64,000 nt of DNA from Cryptomeria japonica (Eukaryota; Streptophyta; Pinopsida; Cupressales; Cupressaceae). The stretch is from contig NC_081405.1 in the NCBI RefSeq assembly GCF_030272615.1, positions 576,958,752 through 577,022,751 on the forward strand, read 5' to 3'. Positions 21,874 to 33,054 of this stretch are shown piece by piece. The notes under the pieces were generated by a model. It was not told the DNA's origin. It saw nothing but the letters and a program-made list of their open reading frames with translations, and did no database searches. Each line of letters starts with the position of its first letter. Position 1 is the stretch's first letter. Position numbers and translations under genes: made by a program.

Positions 21874-22846
21874 ATGGCAACAAATAATGGTCAAATTCAA
21901 TCTCAAATACTAATTTTCAATGGTATGTATTATGAGTTTTGGGCAATTAAAATGAACACTTCATTTTTCTCACAAGATGTTTGGGATTTGGTAGAGAAAG
22001 GTTTTGCAGAACCACGAGATGAAGAAGCTTATCAGAGATTACAACAAGCAGAAAAAGATCAGCTTAGAGATAATAGAAAAAAGGATGCAAAAGCCCTATT
22101 TTTAATTCAGCAAGGAATGGATGAGTCAATCTTTCCTAAGGTTTTAGCAGCAACAAGATTGAAGAAAGCATGAGATATTCTAGAGGCATCCTATCAAGGT
22201 AATACGAAGGTGAAAGTGGCTAAACTACAATCTCTTCGGAGAAAATTTTGAAAATTTGGGAATGAAAGAACCCGAGTCTGTAGACCAATTTATGAATCAA
22301 GTATTGAATGTTGTGAATCAAATTAGATCTAATGGAAGAGAATTAAGAGATCAAAAGGTGATAGAAAAAATTCTCATGAGTTTGCCTAGTAAATTTGACT
22401 CTATAGTTGCAGCAATTGAAGAATCACAAGATTTGTCACAGTTATGAGTAGATGAGTTAATGGGTTCTTTATTTACACATGAATCAAGATTGAATAGAAA
22501 CAACAATACCTATTTTGAGAATTTTTTCAAAGCATAGGTTTCATCAAGAAAAGGAACAGGAAGACCAAATTCCTAAGGAAGAGGAAGAGGCAGAGGTGGA
22601 CAGATGAATACAGATAAAGGAGAAATGACCAATCAATATCGTAATTTCGATAATAGAGGACGAGGTAGAAACCAATCTAAAGAAAAATCATCAAAGTTTG
22701 ATAAATCCAATATTCAATGCTACTATTGTAAGAAGTATGGCCATTTTGCATATGAATGTAGAAAGAAACAAGCAAAATTTGAGAAAACTGTAGCAAAATG
22801 TTTAGATTTATCTGATAATAATTCAGGTAGTTTATTTATAACATGA
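21874..22846 (+). pseudogene. Copia gag
   Basis: MATNNGQIQSQILIFNGM starts a DUF4219/UBN2-type gag (LIFNGMYYEFWAIKM, FAEPRDEEAYQRLQQAEKDQ). Frame 21874-22173 ends at a TGA where relatives have Trp. It resumes as LDILEASYQG-like sequence, then 22256-22447 (SVDQFMNQVLNVVNQIRSNG, KILMSLPSKFDSIVAAIEES). The frame at 22604-22846 carries an intact CCHC knuckle, CYYCKKYGHFAYECRKK. Gag packages the RNA into virus-like particles. It is broken by several stops. Confidence 0.85.
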
Positions 22847-23262
22847 AATGTGGCATAAGAAATCTCTAAGGATGTATGGTTTTTAGATAGTGGATGTACT
22901 AACCACATGATTGGTAATAGAGAACTATTTTCTAATTTGGATGATCTTGTGAAATCTGAATAAAACTTAGGAAATGATATTGTAGTATCTGTAATGGGGA
23001 AAGGTGTAATAAATGTGTTGACTAAAAATGGAGAAAAAAGATTTATCCCTAATGTTTATTATGAGCCTAGATTAAAAAACAATCTAATGAGTGTTGGTCA
23101 ATCAATCAAAAAATCATACAGAGTTCTCTCTAATAATGATGTTTGCACAATCTTGGATAGAAATCCTAGTGAGAGGTTTCTTGTCAAGGTCGAAATGACC
23201 AAGAACCAGATGTTTCCCCTTCATGTACATGGAATAGAGGAGGCTAATTTCAAGGCATAAAT
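22847..23262 (+). pseudogene. Copia protease region
   Basis: After a TGA, translation gives VWFLDSGCTNHMIGNRELF, the DSG active site of a Copia aspartic protease, followed by 22994-23260 (MGKGVINVLTKNGEKRFI, NVYYEPRLKNNLMSVGQ). It would cleave the polyprotein. Stops at 22845 and 22961 disrupt it. Confidence 0.8.
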
Positions 23263-24290
23263 TTTAAACCAGACATGGCTCTGGCATTTGAGGTATAGAA
23301 AAATTAATTTTGTTGGCTTGAATTTATTGCAGAGGAAGAATATGGTAAACAGTTTGCCACCTATAATGCACCCTACTATCTCTTGTTAAAGTTGTATAAT
23401 GTTAAAACAACATAGAAAAATATTTCTTGTACGAAGTTCAAATAGAGAAAGAGTGCCTTTGGAGCTAGTCCACACTGATATATGTGGACCAATGTAAACC
23501 TCATCTTTAGGAGGAAGTCTATATTTTTTTATATTTATTGATGATTTCAACACAAAAAGTTGCATATATTTTTTGAAGGAGAAGTTTGATTCTTTCAATA
23601 AATTTAAGGAGTTCAAATCAATGGTAGAAAAACAAAGTAGACTCTTCATCAAGGTACTCGGATCTGATAGAGGTGGTGAATATAGTTCTAATGAATTTTT
23701 GGATTTTGCAGAGATCAGGGGATCAAGAAATAGTTCACAACAAGGTACACGCCACAGAAGAATAGTGTAGTAGAGATGAAAAATAGAACCATAGTAGAGA
23801 TGGCAAGGAGTATGCTAGAAGCTAAAAAAAATTATATGATTTTTGGGATGAAGTAGTAGTATGTGTCGTTTACATTCTGAATAGAAGTCCTACAAAGAGT
23901 GTTAAAGACATAATCCCTCAAGAAGCATGGAGTGGTAAGAAACATTCTATATCGAATCTAAGAATCTTTGGATGTGTTGCATATGTTTTAGTTCCAACTA
24001 AAATAAGTAGAAAATTGGATGCTCAGAGTGAAAAATCTATTTTTATTCATTATAGAGAGCAGTCAAAATCTTATAGATTATATAACCCATTTTCAAAGAA
24101 GACGATTGCTAGCATGGATGTCATTTTTATGGAGGAAGAAGCATTGGATGGAAATATTGATAGATTAGTCACAATTGGAGCAGCAATACCAAATAATGAA
24201 GAAGAACAAGAAGAGCTAGTTGATCAGCCAAATCAAGTAGGACTAAGTACTCCACCAAGAAATCTTGTGCAAGGTCAATCATAAAAACAT
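23263..24290 (+). pseudogene. Copia integrase
   Basis: The pre-integrase motif LWHLRYRKINFVGLNLLQ is followed by the catalytic core: VHTDICGPM (first Asp), LGSDRGGEYSSNEFLDF (second Asp) and EMKNRTIVEMARSMLEA (third acid region). It continues to the C-terminal segment with FIHYREQSKSYRLYNP. The frames are 23573-23770 and 24015-24284, with stops and frameshifts between. The enzyme joins the cDNA to host DNA; this copy is dead. Confidence 0.85.
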
Positions 24291-24401
24291 GCAGAGCATC
24301 CCACACCAAAAGTAGGTAATGAGACGACTCCTACATTTATTAAATAAAAAGGTAAGAAAATGAGAAGATTGAAAGAGATATATGAACAAGGTGAAGAATG
24401 A

Positions 24402-25551
24402 TTGGATTTTAGTTCAAATTTTTCTTTATTCTCTTATGATCCTATGTGTTTTGAAGAAATAGTTAAGGAGGAACATTGGATCAAGGCCATGGATGAAGAG
24501 ATTGATTCCATTGAAACAAATCAGACTTGGGAGCTTGTTGATCTACCTAAAGCATGGAATACCAGGATTGATTCATACATGACAAGCAATGGTTTCTGTA
24601 GAAGCAGTTATGAGCCCACTCTATACACAAAGATTAATAATGAATGTCGGATTTTGATTGTGTGCTTATATGAAGATGATTTGATTTTCACTGTAAATTT
24701 GTATGTAGACAACTCTAAATTAGTAATAATGAAGGAATTTGAAATGACAGAATTGGGTTTGATGGGAAATTTCTTAGGCATTGAGGTAGTTCAATTTGAT
24801 AGAGGAATTTTTATTTGTCAATCTAAGTATGCCAAGGATGTATTGAGAAAGTTTAATATGTTGAATTCAAAACCAGCACCAGCCCCAGTTGCAACAAGAA
24901 TAAAATTAAGCAGAGAGGACAAGGGGTCAAATGTTTATCCAACTTTATTTAAGAGGCTTGCTGGAAGTCTCATGGATCTCACAACTACAACACCAGACAT
25001 CATGTATGGTGTTAGTTTAATATCAAAATTTATGGAGTCACCAAAAGACTCACATTGGCAAGTTGGAAAGAGGATATTGAGATATGTTGCAGGAACCAAG
25101 GGATGTGGAATTTTATATTGCACCACTAATGAGTTTGATTTGATTGGTTATATTGATATTGATTTTGTATGTAATATTGATGATAGGAAGAGCACTTCTG
25201 GATATATCTTTCATTCTGATACATCTGCAATCTCATGGGCATCAAAGAAGCAGTTTTTAGTGACCCTTTCATTAGCTGAAGCTGAATATGTAGCAGCCAC
25301 ATCAGCAACATATCAAGCAATATGGATGTGGAGAATTTTGAAGGATCTATCGCATGCTCAAGAAGACTCTACACCAGTGTTCTGTCACAACAAATCAGCA
25401 CATTGATACGAGATATCACGTCATCAGAGAATTGGTCAACAATGGAGAAATCCATCTTGAATTCTACAAATCTGAAGATCAGTTAGCTGATATTTTACTA
25501 AAGCACTACCTAGAGAAAACTTTGAATATCTACAAGAAAATTTGGGAATGA
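24402..25551 (+). pseudogene. Copia reverse transcriptase / RNase H, internally deleted
   Basis: Frame 24402-25406 (334 codons) starts with the RT N-terminus (WIKAMDEEIDSIETNQTWEL) but jumps from VDLPKAWN to SYMTSNGFCRSSYEPTLYTK, so the fingers and first palm motif, roughly 120-130 residues, are missing. The YVDD box reads LYEDDLIF (Val to Glu). RNase H follows with YIDIDFVCNIDDRKSTSGYI and LAEAEYVAATSA. The last piece, 25354-25551, is in another frame (HIDTRYHVIRELVNNGEIHL, SEDQLADILLKHYLE). It cannot be active. Confidence 0.9.
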
Positions 25552-25569
25552 TTGAAACTAAAATTGTGA

Positions 25570-25590
25570 GTGGAAGAAATTAAGGAAGAA
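25570..25590 (+). other. Copia polypurine tract
   Basis: A purine-rich run, GTGGAAGAAATTAAGGAAGA plus A, directly precedes the 3' LTR, where plus-strand DNA synthesis would be primed. Confidence 0.6.
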
Positions 25591-26112
25591 TGTAAGAAGA
25601 CTGAGTTTTTTCATCATACAATTAATTTCTCCTTCATCCTACAATTAATTTCTCCCACCATGCAGTCGGTCAAAACCTAAATTGCATAAAATTTAGATTC
25701 TCATGCATACTAAGCATGAAATAGTTTTTTGTTTTACGCATATAATAAAATGGTTGTCAATTTTGTATCCATGCATGCATGCATGCTAGAGAAATTAGTT
25801 ACCACCATAAAAGCCTATAGGGTATACAATTTAGTTTGCAAATTTTGCATTTAATTATTTCTCTATGCAGCTGAGACTTTTGCGTGCATAGTTTCCACCG
25901 TAAAACTGTTACCTTTCCATGACTTAGCTAATTAATAGATAGATATTCTAGAAGGTTGATGAATCCTCTATTAATAAAAAGGTGTTGTGATCAGTTCTGT
26001 GTATGATTAATAAAAAGATTGTTTTTCTATTTGCTGTAGCTATATGAGTTTTGTGTTGTAGCATGTTTGTTTTTAGTTTTATTTTCTGCTATATTTTTCA
26101 TCTCTACCTTTA
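25591..26112 (+). repeat. Copia 3' LTR (522 bp)
   Basis: Starts TGTAAGAAGACTGAG and ends CTCTACCTTTA (the 5' copy ends CTTCA, so the original CA has become TA). It includes a CATGCATGCATGCATGC run at 25770-25786 and a short internal duplication of CAATTAATTTCTCC. CATTC follows immediately. Confidence 0.85.
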
Positions 26113-26330
26113 CATTCTGAGCCATAGTGACAAGAACTATGCCATGGTCTACGACTGCTGACCCAGGGATTATTTCAAACAGTTCATGGGCCCCGTTAAG
26201 ATACCCACATCTTGTGTATGCCACGACAATACCAGTCCATGAGACCAAATTCTTTTCACTATAAGATAATTCATTTTCATCTACATTAAAAAATTCAGTA
26301 TCGGTTGCCTCCAGGATGGTGCTATAAAGA
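26113..26330 (-). pseudogene. PPR pseudogene, 5' part
   Basis: On the minus strand SEKNLVSWTGIVVAYTRCGY, then LNGAHELFEIIP, is a textbook plant PPR repeat of the PLS kind (NVVSWTAMIAGYAQxG...A..LFxxMP). A second repeat starts at VVDHGIVLVTMAQN and is cut by the Copia insertion; its continuation is at 15207 leftwards. PPR proteins bind organellar RNA. Upstream, the open frame continues as TILEATDTEFFNVDENEL without clear repeats. Only about two repeats survive. Confidence 0.7.
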
Positions 26331-27070
26331 AATGCATCATTATTCTAATTCTTGGAAGTTGGTGAATTTGAAACCGCGTGATTGGGCCTGATCTTTTGCG
26401 GTTGCAATTGTAAATCACCTACCCCTTCTACAATACAAATTTCTTTAATTTCATCCATACCAATCGTACACACCGTAGTCTTTCCCCGATGTTGAACTAC
26501 CTAAAGGGTAGCCAAAAGGCCTTTCTCAAAATCGTGTAGGATGGATATTGCAGAATCGAAAGGAACTCCCCTATTCATGTCTTTTATACTCATATCCATT
26601 AAATCTATCCATGGCTTTAAAGACTTCTTCTATGATTGTCATGGTCACCAAGGTAGAGCCCCGATTCACCTACTCTATGCTTACAAACAACCCCATGGGA
26701 AGAAGCCTTTTCTTCATGTTCCAATGGAGAGTTTGAATCTCTTCGCCAACACTTTTGAGAGACTCCTTGATTCCTTCTAAAGTTCTGGTCTCAACCTCTA
26801 GTACAACACCTTGGTCTATTCGTTTTCTTCCACCACTTACTCTTCGACCAACATATACCAAAGATAAACTTCACATCACATCAAATGTATATCGATTTTT
26901 CCAATGAGAACACTTTACATCACCTCCCATGTATCTACTAATGATTTATCCTTCCTTATATATCACCCACAATATCCCAAAGTATAAATTATGTCAGCTC
27001 AATTAGTACCTAATGAATGGATTGTGTAACATAACATAGGTTGCCCTCAAATGTATTTATCATCATCAAA
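26331..27070. other. No recognisable gene
   Basis: Minus frame 26670-26861 (KRIDQGVVLEVETRTLEGIK, ESLKSVGEEIQTLHWNMKKR) looks like a short piece of coding sequence with stops on both sides. I cannot assign it. The rest is AT-rich and featureless. Confidence 0.35.
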
Positions 27071-28459
27071 AATAGGTTGTAGATGAATCCAATACTTAGT
27101 TAAAAACCAAACATATCATACTATATCCTTCAAAGCTGAAGAAAAAGGCCAAGATTTTGAAATTTAAGGAACATACCACATCGGCTCAAATATCAACACT
27201 ATTGTGCTCACTATTTGTCTTCATGCCATTGAAGAGATTCAAAATATTATGCGGATCAAGATGAAAGCACTAAGATAATCTAAAACCTTTCTACAAATAT
27301 CTCCTAGAGTAATCAATCAACAAGTTCTCACAAAAAAGAACAACATTTTTCAACTAGTAAACATTGTGCTAACTAGGCATACTGTAGGACATCAGCATAG
27401 TAAATATTGTGTGTTGGAGCACTGAAACACCTAAAATTCATATCAGGTATCCAATACACCATTCTTAACATCCTCCCAAAACCACACAACCATACCAATC
27501 ACCACAATAGAATGTATACAATTCTAGTGATCCTACTTGGACATGTTTCACTGTCAAACAATGATCTGCGGAGCAAAACCTTATTTCTATAGAGCATATT
27601 ATGACTTGAAAACTTGACAGTAGGCCCCTAACACACTACCAATCTTAGATATTGAAGCACACAATTAGAAGATGCAATGTGGTAAAGTGCAGAGAAATTT
27701 ACCAACATGCAGTCATAAGGAAATAGATTGTTCTATACCTATCAACAAATTTCTTCAATCCTCTAATTATGAAGATGAACTCAAATGCCATCCAAATGAC
27801 TTCTTTAACATCTAGAAATCAACCAAAGTAACTGCATCATATAACCAAGACATAACTCATGTGTATCAATACATACCACCTATATTAGACTAATATATTT
27901 TTATTTGATGTAACTCCATACTATCTTCTATGCCTAACCAATTTGCACGGGCACAATTGCTCTCAATTTGCTTAACACACATCATCTGATACATCAATGG
28001 ACCACCATACATACTCGAATCATCTCCTCAATGGCAACACATATTGTCAGACATCAAGTTGATGTCAATGACAACACATTGTGTCAACAATGTCTCGGTT
28101 TGTCATTGATGGTAATACTACAGCATATATCAGTAAATCTACATATCTACATACTCTCCCCCTTTCACCAATATCGACATTATTTATCTAGTATCTCTTT
28201 CATATTTTAACTATCTAGCATCTCTCCCCATTTGAAATCAAGGACAAAGACATAATATTTACATCATCCAAAACAATATTGCATATGCTCCCCCTAACAA
28301 TGTACATTCATTAGAAACTTCTCCCCCTTAAATAGAGATCCCTCCAAAGACAAAACCAATATTATATACAAAAATCTTAAACTATAAACCCAAAAATCAC
28401 TGTATTCTATTGCAAAATTGTACAACCCAAAGTATTCTTATATATGCCTTAGCTCAATA
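27071..28459 (-). repeat. 1.39-kb repeat unit, copy A (Copia-like 3' LTR and internal end)
   Basis: Nearly identical in order to 28797-30169. On the minus strand both copies carry a polypurine run GGTGAAAGGGGGAGAG (about 28152-28166 here), then TGTAGATATGTAGA..., ending ATTCATCTACA at 27078. A TG...CA LTR of ~1.07 kb is therefore likely at 27078-28151. The flank 28152-28459 contains several GGGGGAG words, typical of Copia 3' ends. No reading frame survives. Confidence 0.6.
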
Positions 28460-28796
28460 GGGTATGGGGTGAAATTGAAGGTTTCGATGCTCTTTCTATT
28501 GAATCTATCCCACGTAAATTTAATTATAAATTTGATTCTCTAGCCGTGTCAGCTTCTCTCTTGATTTGCCATCCTAAATTCATAGTAGATAGTTACAAGG
28601 TGGAGTTAGTATATAGACCAAGTGTCCCTGATAACTCAAAATTTTGGGAGGTCTTTGAAAATGATAAGCACATCAAAAACTTTCTACATTGCGCTGAGAT
28701 GTTCATAACAAAATTCTTTGAAGGTTTTGAAACAAAATGTAAGGATTTCTCTCCAGTTCAAGGAGAGAAACCACGAGATGAAATTGTTCAGCTAAA
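28460..28796 (+). pseudogene. Gypsy-type pol fragment between the two repeat copies
   Basis: Translation gives a segment with RKFNYKFDSLAVSASLLICH, then ELVYRPSVPDNSKFWEVFEN and DKHIKNFL. It resembles the linker between RNase H and integrase in plant Gypsy polyproteins (RPSVPDN, WxVFEND). There is no start or stop of its own. Both edges coincide exactly with the repeat copies. Confidence 0.5.
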
Positions 28797-30169
28797 ATAG
28801 GTTGTAGATGAATCCAATACTTAGTTAAAAACCAAACATGTCATACTATATCCTTCAAAGCTAAAGAAAAAGGCCAAGATTTTTGAAATTTAAGGAACAT
28901 ACCACATCAGCTCAAATATCAACACCGTTGTGGTCACTATTTGTCTTCATGCCATTGAAGAGAAATTCAAAATATTATGCGGATCAAGATGAAAGCACTA
29001 AGATAATCTAAAACCTTTCTACAAAAATCTGCTAGAGTAATCAATCAACAAGTTCTCATAGAAAAGAACATCTCTCAACTAGTAAACATTGTGCTAACTA
29101 GGCATACTATAGGACATCAACATAGTAAATACTGTGTGTTGGAGCACTGAAACAACTAAAATTCGTATTAGTTATCCAATACACCATGCTTAATATCCTC
29201 CCAAAACCACACAATCATACAAATCACCACAATAGAATGCATACAATTCTAGTGATCCTACTTGGACATGTTTCACTGTCAAACAATGATCTAAGGAGCA
29301 AAACCTTATAACTTTTACTATAGAGCATATTATGGCTTGAAAACATGACAGTAGGCCCCTAACACACTACCAATCTTAGTTATTGAAGCACACAATTAGA
29401 AGATGCAATGTGGTAAAATGCAGAGAAATTTACCAACATGCAATCATAAGGAAATAGATTGTTCTATACTTATCAACAAATTTCTTCAATCCTCTAATTA
29501 TGAAGATGAACTCAAATGCCATCCAAATGACTTCTTTAACATATAGAAATCAACCAAGGTAACTGCATCATATAACCAAGACATAAATCATGTGTATCAA
29601 TACATAACATTTATTTTAGACTAATATATTTTTATTTGATGTAACTCCATACTATCTTCTATGTCTAACCAATTTGCAGGGGCACAATTGCTCTCAATTT
29701 TCTTAACACACATCATCTGATACATCAAATCATCTCCTCAATGGCAACACATATTGTCAGACATCAAGTTGACGTCAAGGACAACACATTGCGCCAAGAA
29801 TCTCTCGGCTTGTCATTGATGGTAATACTACAACATATATCACTAAATCTACATCTCTACATACTCTCCCCCTTTCACCAATATCAACATTATTTATCTA
29901 GTATCTCTTTCACATAGAACCTATCTAGCATCTCTCCCCATTTGACATCAAGGACAAAGACATAATATTTACATCATCCAAAACAATATTGCATATACTC
30001 CCCCTAACAATGTACATTCATTATAAAATCCCCCCCCTTCAATAGAGATCCCTCCAAAGACAAAACCAATATTATATACAAAAATCTTAAACTATAAACC
30101 CAAAAATCACAGTATATTCTATTGCAAAATTGTACAACCCAAAGTATTCTTATATATGCCTTAGCTCAA
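28797..30169 (-). repeat. 1.37-kb repeat unit, copy B
   Basis: Second copy of the unit at 27071, same orientation. The inferred LTR is 28803-29861, with the polypurine run at about 29862-29876. It ends at exactly the same word as copy A (GCCTTAGCTCAAT). The upstream flank of the repeat-protein gene (30180 onwards) begins right after it. Confidence 0.6.
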
Positions 30170-30179
30170 TCTTAAAGGT

Positions 30180-30422
30180 AAGATTTAGTAATTACTCGTA
30201 TTCTAAGGAGAGCCACTCTTACCATAATTTTGATTGTTTTAATTTTATTAGGCCGCTTAGATAATAATCCAAAAGTTGAAACGACAAGGACATTTACCTC
30301 TTGAATATCCTTTCAACCCTTTTGAAACATACATAAAGAGCGTAGAGAACACCACAGAATTCTCATCTATTAGAACTAGATCTAGTATCATCACTGTACA
30401 AGTATTGAGGCAAAAACAAAAC
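30180..30422 (+). promoter_or_regulatory. Conserved 5' flank of paralog 2
   Basis: Alignable with the minus strand of 14318-14561. It contains TTTTAATTTTATTAG, a good splice-acceptor-like run near 30237-30251, followed by AATAATCCAAAAGTTGAA. No TATA box is obvious, so the true promoter may lie upstream of an intron that has been cut off by repeat copy B. Confidence 0.45.
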
Positions 30423-31169
30423 ATGGCCGATGAGCAGATCCTATATGAAATGGAGCAGAGCCAGCAGGAAGAGGAAAACATTGTACAGTCACTTCACCAG
30501 CGTTTGGAAGATCTTGGCGACCGTGTGTATGCCTTAAAAGAAGAATCAACCAAATCAGAAATAGAATTTCATCGTTTATGTAACCACATACTGGATAATG
30601 CCTCCATATCTCCCCGTACAAAGAGTACGTTTAATCGACCATTAGATAAAATCTGCGACAATCTGGACGATCTACATGTTTTATTGAGGAAACGGCAATG
30701 GTCACATCCTGCGCGTACATTTCCAAGGTCATCGATTTCAGTTGGTTATCTTAATAAGAAAGAGTTTGAGTTGCCTATTGGCTGTAGTAATGAATGTGAA
30801 GTTCCAAACAATGAATATGTTAACAGGAGGGATCCTAATGCAAAAACTAGATCATTCGTACCGCCTAAATGTGGTAGGCGTAAAAGAGGTGTGTCAGCGT
30901 TTACTGCAAAGAAGAGGTTATGCTCTCACTGCAACCACAGAAACCATACGTATAAGGAATAGTTTGAGTTGCCAATACGTTGTAGTTATGAATGTCAAGA
31001 TCCAAACGATAGATATGTCAACCAAGATACTAATAGGATTTGTCCTAATGGAGAAAGTAGAAGACCATGCGCACCACCTGAATCTCGAAGGCGTAGAGGA
31101 CGTGGATCAAGGCCTACCGCAAAGAAGAGGATTCGTTCTCACCGCAACCACAGAGATAATACCTATTAG
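30423..31169 (+). pseudogene. Repeat-protein gene, paralog 2 (one in-frame stop)
   Basis: Starts MADEQILYEMEQSQQEEENI and follows paralog 1 closely through the helical N-terminus and FPRSSISVGYLNKKEFELP. A first 49-residue-type repeat has RSFVPPKCGRRKRG, AKKRL and SHCNHRNHTYK. A TAG at 30960-30962 interrupts it, but the same frame continues with a second FELPIRCSYECQDPNDRYVN linker and another repeat (RRPCAPPESRRRRGRGSR, AKKRIRSHRNHRDNTY), ending in TAG at 31167-31169. Of 248 codons, only the internal stop breaks it. The linker-plus-repeat has been duplicated here, whereas paralog 1 duplicated the repeat alone. It is either a recent pseudogene or a shorter 179-residue protein. Confidence 0.55.
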
Positions 31170-31579
31170 ATATATAAATAAATAATTTTTCCATTGTAGG
31201 CTTCTATCCGTGAATAGTATCACAGACGCATATTATCATGTCATGTGAATTGTGGTCATTTTATTGGTATCACTTGTTTGGGCTAAGGGGTTTGTTTTTT
31301 CAACCTTCCCTTCTTGGTAGCTATGGTTTCAACCCTTTATCTATCTATTGTTAATGAGAGTTTTTGTATTTCTATGAATATGCATTCTTCTATGAAAGAG
31401 AACTTTCTTTTTAGAGTTGGATCTTCACTAGCGGTTGTTGGTTGGCTTTTGTTGCATTTTGTGCGCTAGTTACCATTTAGAGAATTAATAAGAGGGGTAT
31501 CTACTTCCCTTGTCCCTACGTCTATTATGGTCACTAGCTTCCTTTTGAGAGTGTTGTTTTCTTCTTATTTTTTAGTGGT
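31170..31579 (+). other. 3' flank of paralog 2 and unassigned DNA
   Basis: The first ~70 bp (ATAAATAAATAATT...GTATCACAGACGC) align with the flank of paralog 1 at 13100-13194, so the duplication included the 3' UTR. From about 31250 to 31579 nothing is recognised. Confidence 0.4.
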
Positions 31580-33054
31580 ACTACTAACGATAGACTTATT
31601 GAGGTTGGCTGTGATGTTTGTTTATAGGGATTTGTACTAGTATAATGTTTAGAGATGCCTTTAAAAACCCTTTTTATTCTAGAGCATCCTTTGGTCATAT
31701 ATTTAGAGGTTGATGACACTGTCATTGTTTTTTCCTATCTCAATGTGGCTAGTGATATTGTAGACAATGGACCTATTGATATAGTCCAATATGTTCTATC
31801 TATATGAATCACTATAGGTAAACGTTTAGAGGTGCCTTTTGAAACCCTTTGGGTTGTTTTGTTCTAGTCCATTCCTTAGCTATCCTATTTAGTGTTTGTC
31901 TAAAATGGCTAGGTTATTATTCTACTATAAGGTTTCTAGGTAACTTCCAAAACTAGTTATTTTTTAGAGCTTTGTGGTTTCCTTCATTGTCTAAGAATGT
32001 CTCTGTAAAATGCCCTTAGACAAAAGGTTGTAGAAAGGCTTTCAAAATCTGCTATTTGTTTATTGTTTTCTTAACTGATTTGTTTCTTGTGTAAGGGTTG
32101 TTTTTTGGAAGATGGTTAGGGATTCCTCCCTAAGCCCTTTAGTTATGAAAATATCATGTTTTTGGAGATTTCAAAACCCTTGTTCCTACCTATTGGTTAA
32201 TCCAATCAAAATCCCCTCCTTGAAAAAGGGTTTACCCTTTTTTTATATTTGGGGGTCTCATTTCTCATGAGCTCCTTTGGCTTGTCTACCTGGTTGGCTA
32301 TTATGTAAAGGTTAAGGCCATCTCATTTCTTTGATCAAACCCTTGAAAGTAGGGTTTCAGGATAGATTTTAGAAAAATAATCACAAAATACTCAAATCTT
32401 AATGAAATATTATTAAACTGGTTTCTATAGAAAGGTGATTCAACTAGATTTCAGATGGCACTAGTCTCACATCCCTATTCAATTGTACAAGAGAGTTATG
32501 AATGCTATAGCAGCTAAAAACCACAAAACAATCTGGAAACAAGGCTTTATTTTTGTATTATTCTTCTTGTCTTCAACCAAAAACTCCCTAACAACCATTC
32601 CTTGACCCAAAAGAGGCTATTTAAACCTTTTTACAACCATTTCCAATTGTCCCTAACTTATTTTTTAATAGGTGACTGTTGGTTACAAAGAAATGCTCAT
32701 TAATATGGCAATTTTGTGAAAGTTGCATAGCAACTTTTGTAGAAAGCTGACAACTTTGTTCAAACTCAAAAAAATGACTCAAACCCACCTATACTCACCC
32801 TAGACATATTAAAATAGACTTAAAAGGACTTATTACATCAATTCCATCACTTGGAGTACTTTCACCATGATTGACCACATTTGGCCCTTGTTGGTCTACA
32901 TATGATGATTGGCTTGAAAGCCTTACAAATTGAATTGTATGACCTTGAAAATGAAATTTTATTTATTAAAATTGGTCCTTATGATCTTATTATGTGTCCA
33001 CAAGACACATTTAAAGAAATAATTACAATAAATCTTTCATGAGGCATAAGAGTG
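31580..33054. repeat. Tandem duplication, unit 1 (1475 bp)
   Basis: Starts ACTACTAAC and is followed without a gap by a second copy. It has no coding sequence. It contains several GGTTTC/AAACCC words. I cannot assign it to a transposon family. Confidence 0.8.

Noticed and set aside
27078-29861. Copies A and B as the 5' and 3' LTRs of one short element
   Set aside because: No primer site follows copy A and no polypurine tract precedes copy B on the plus strand; each copy instead carries its own polypurine run on the same side, so both look like 3' ends.
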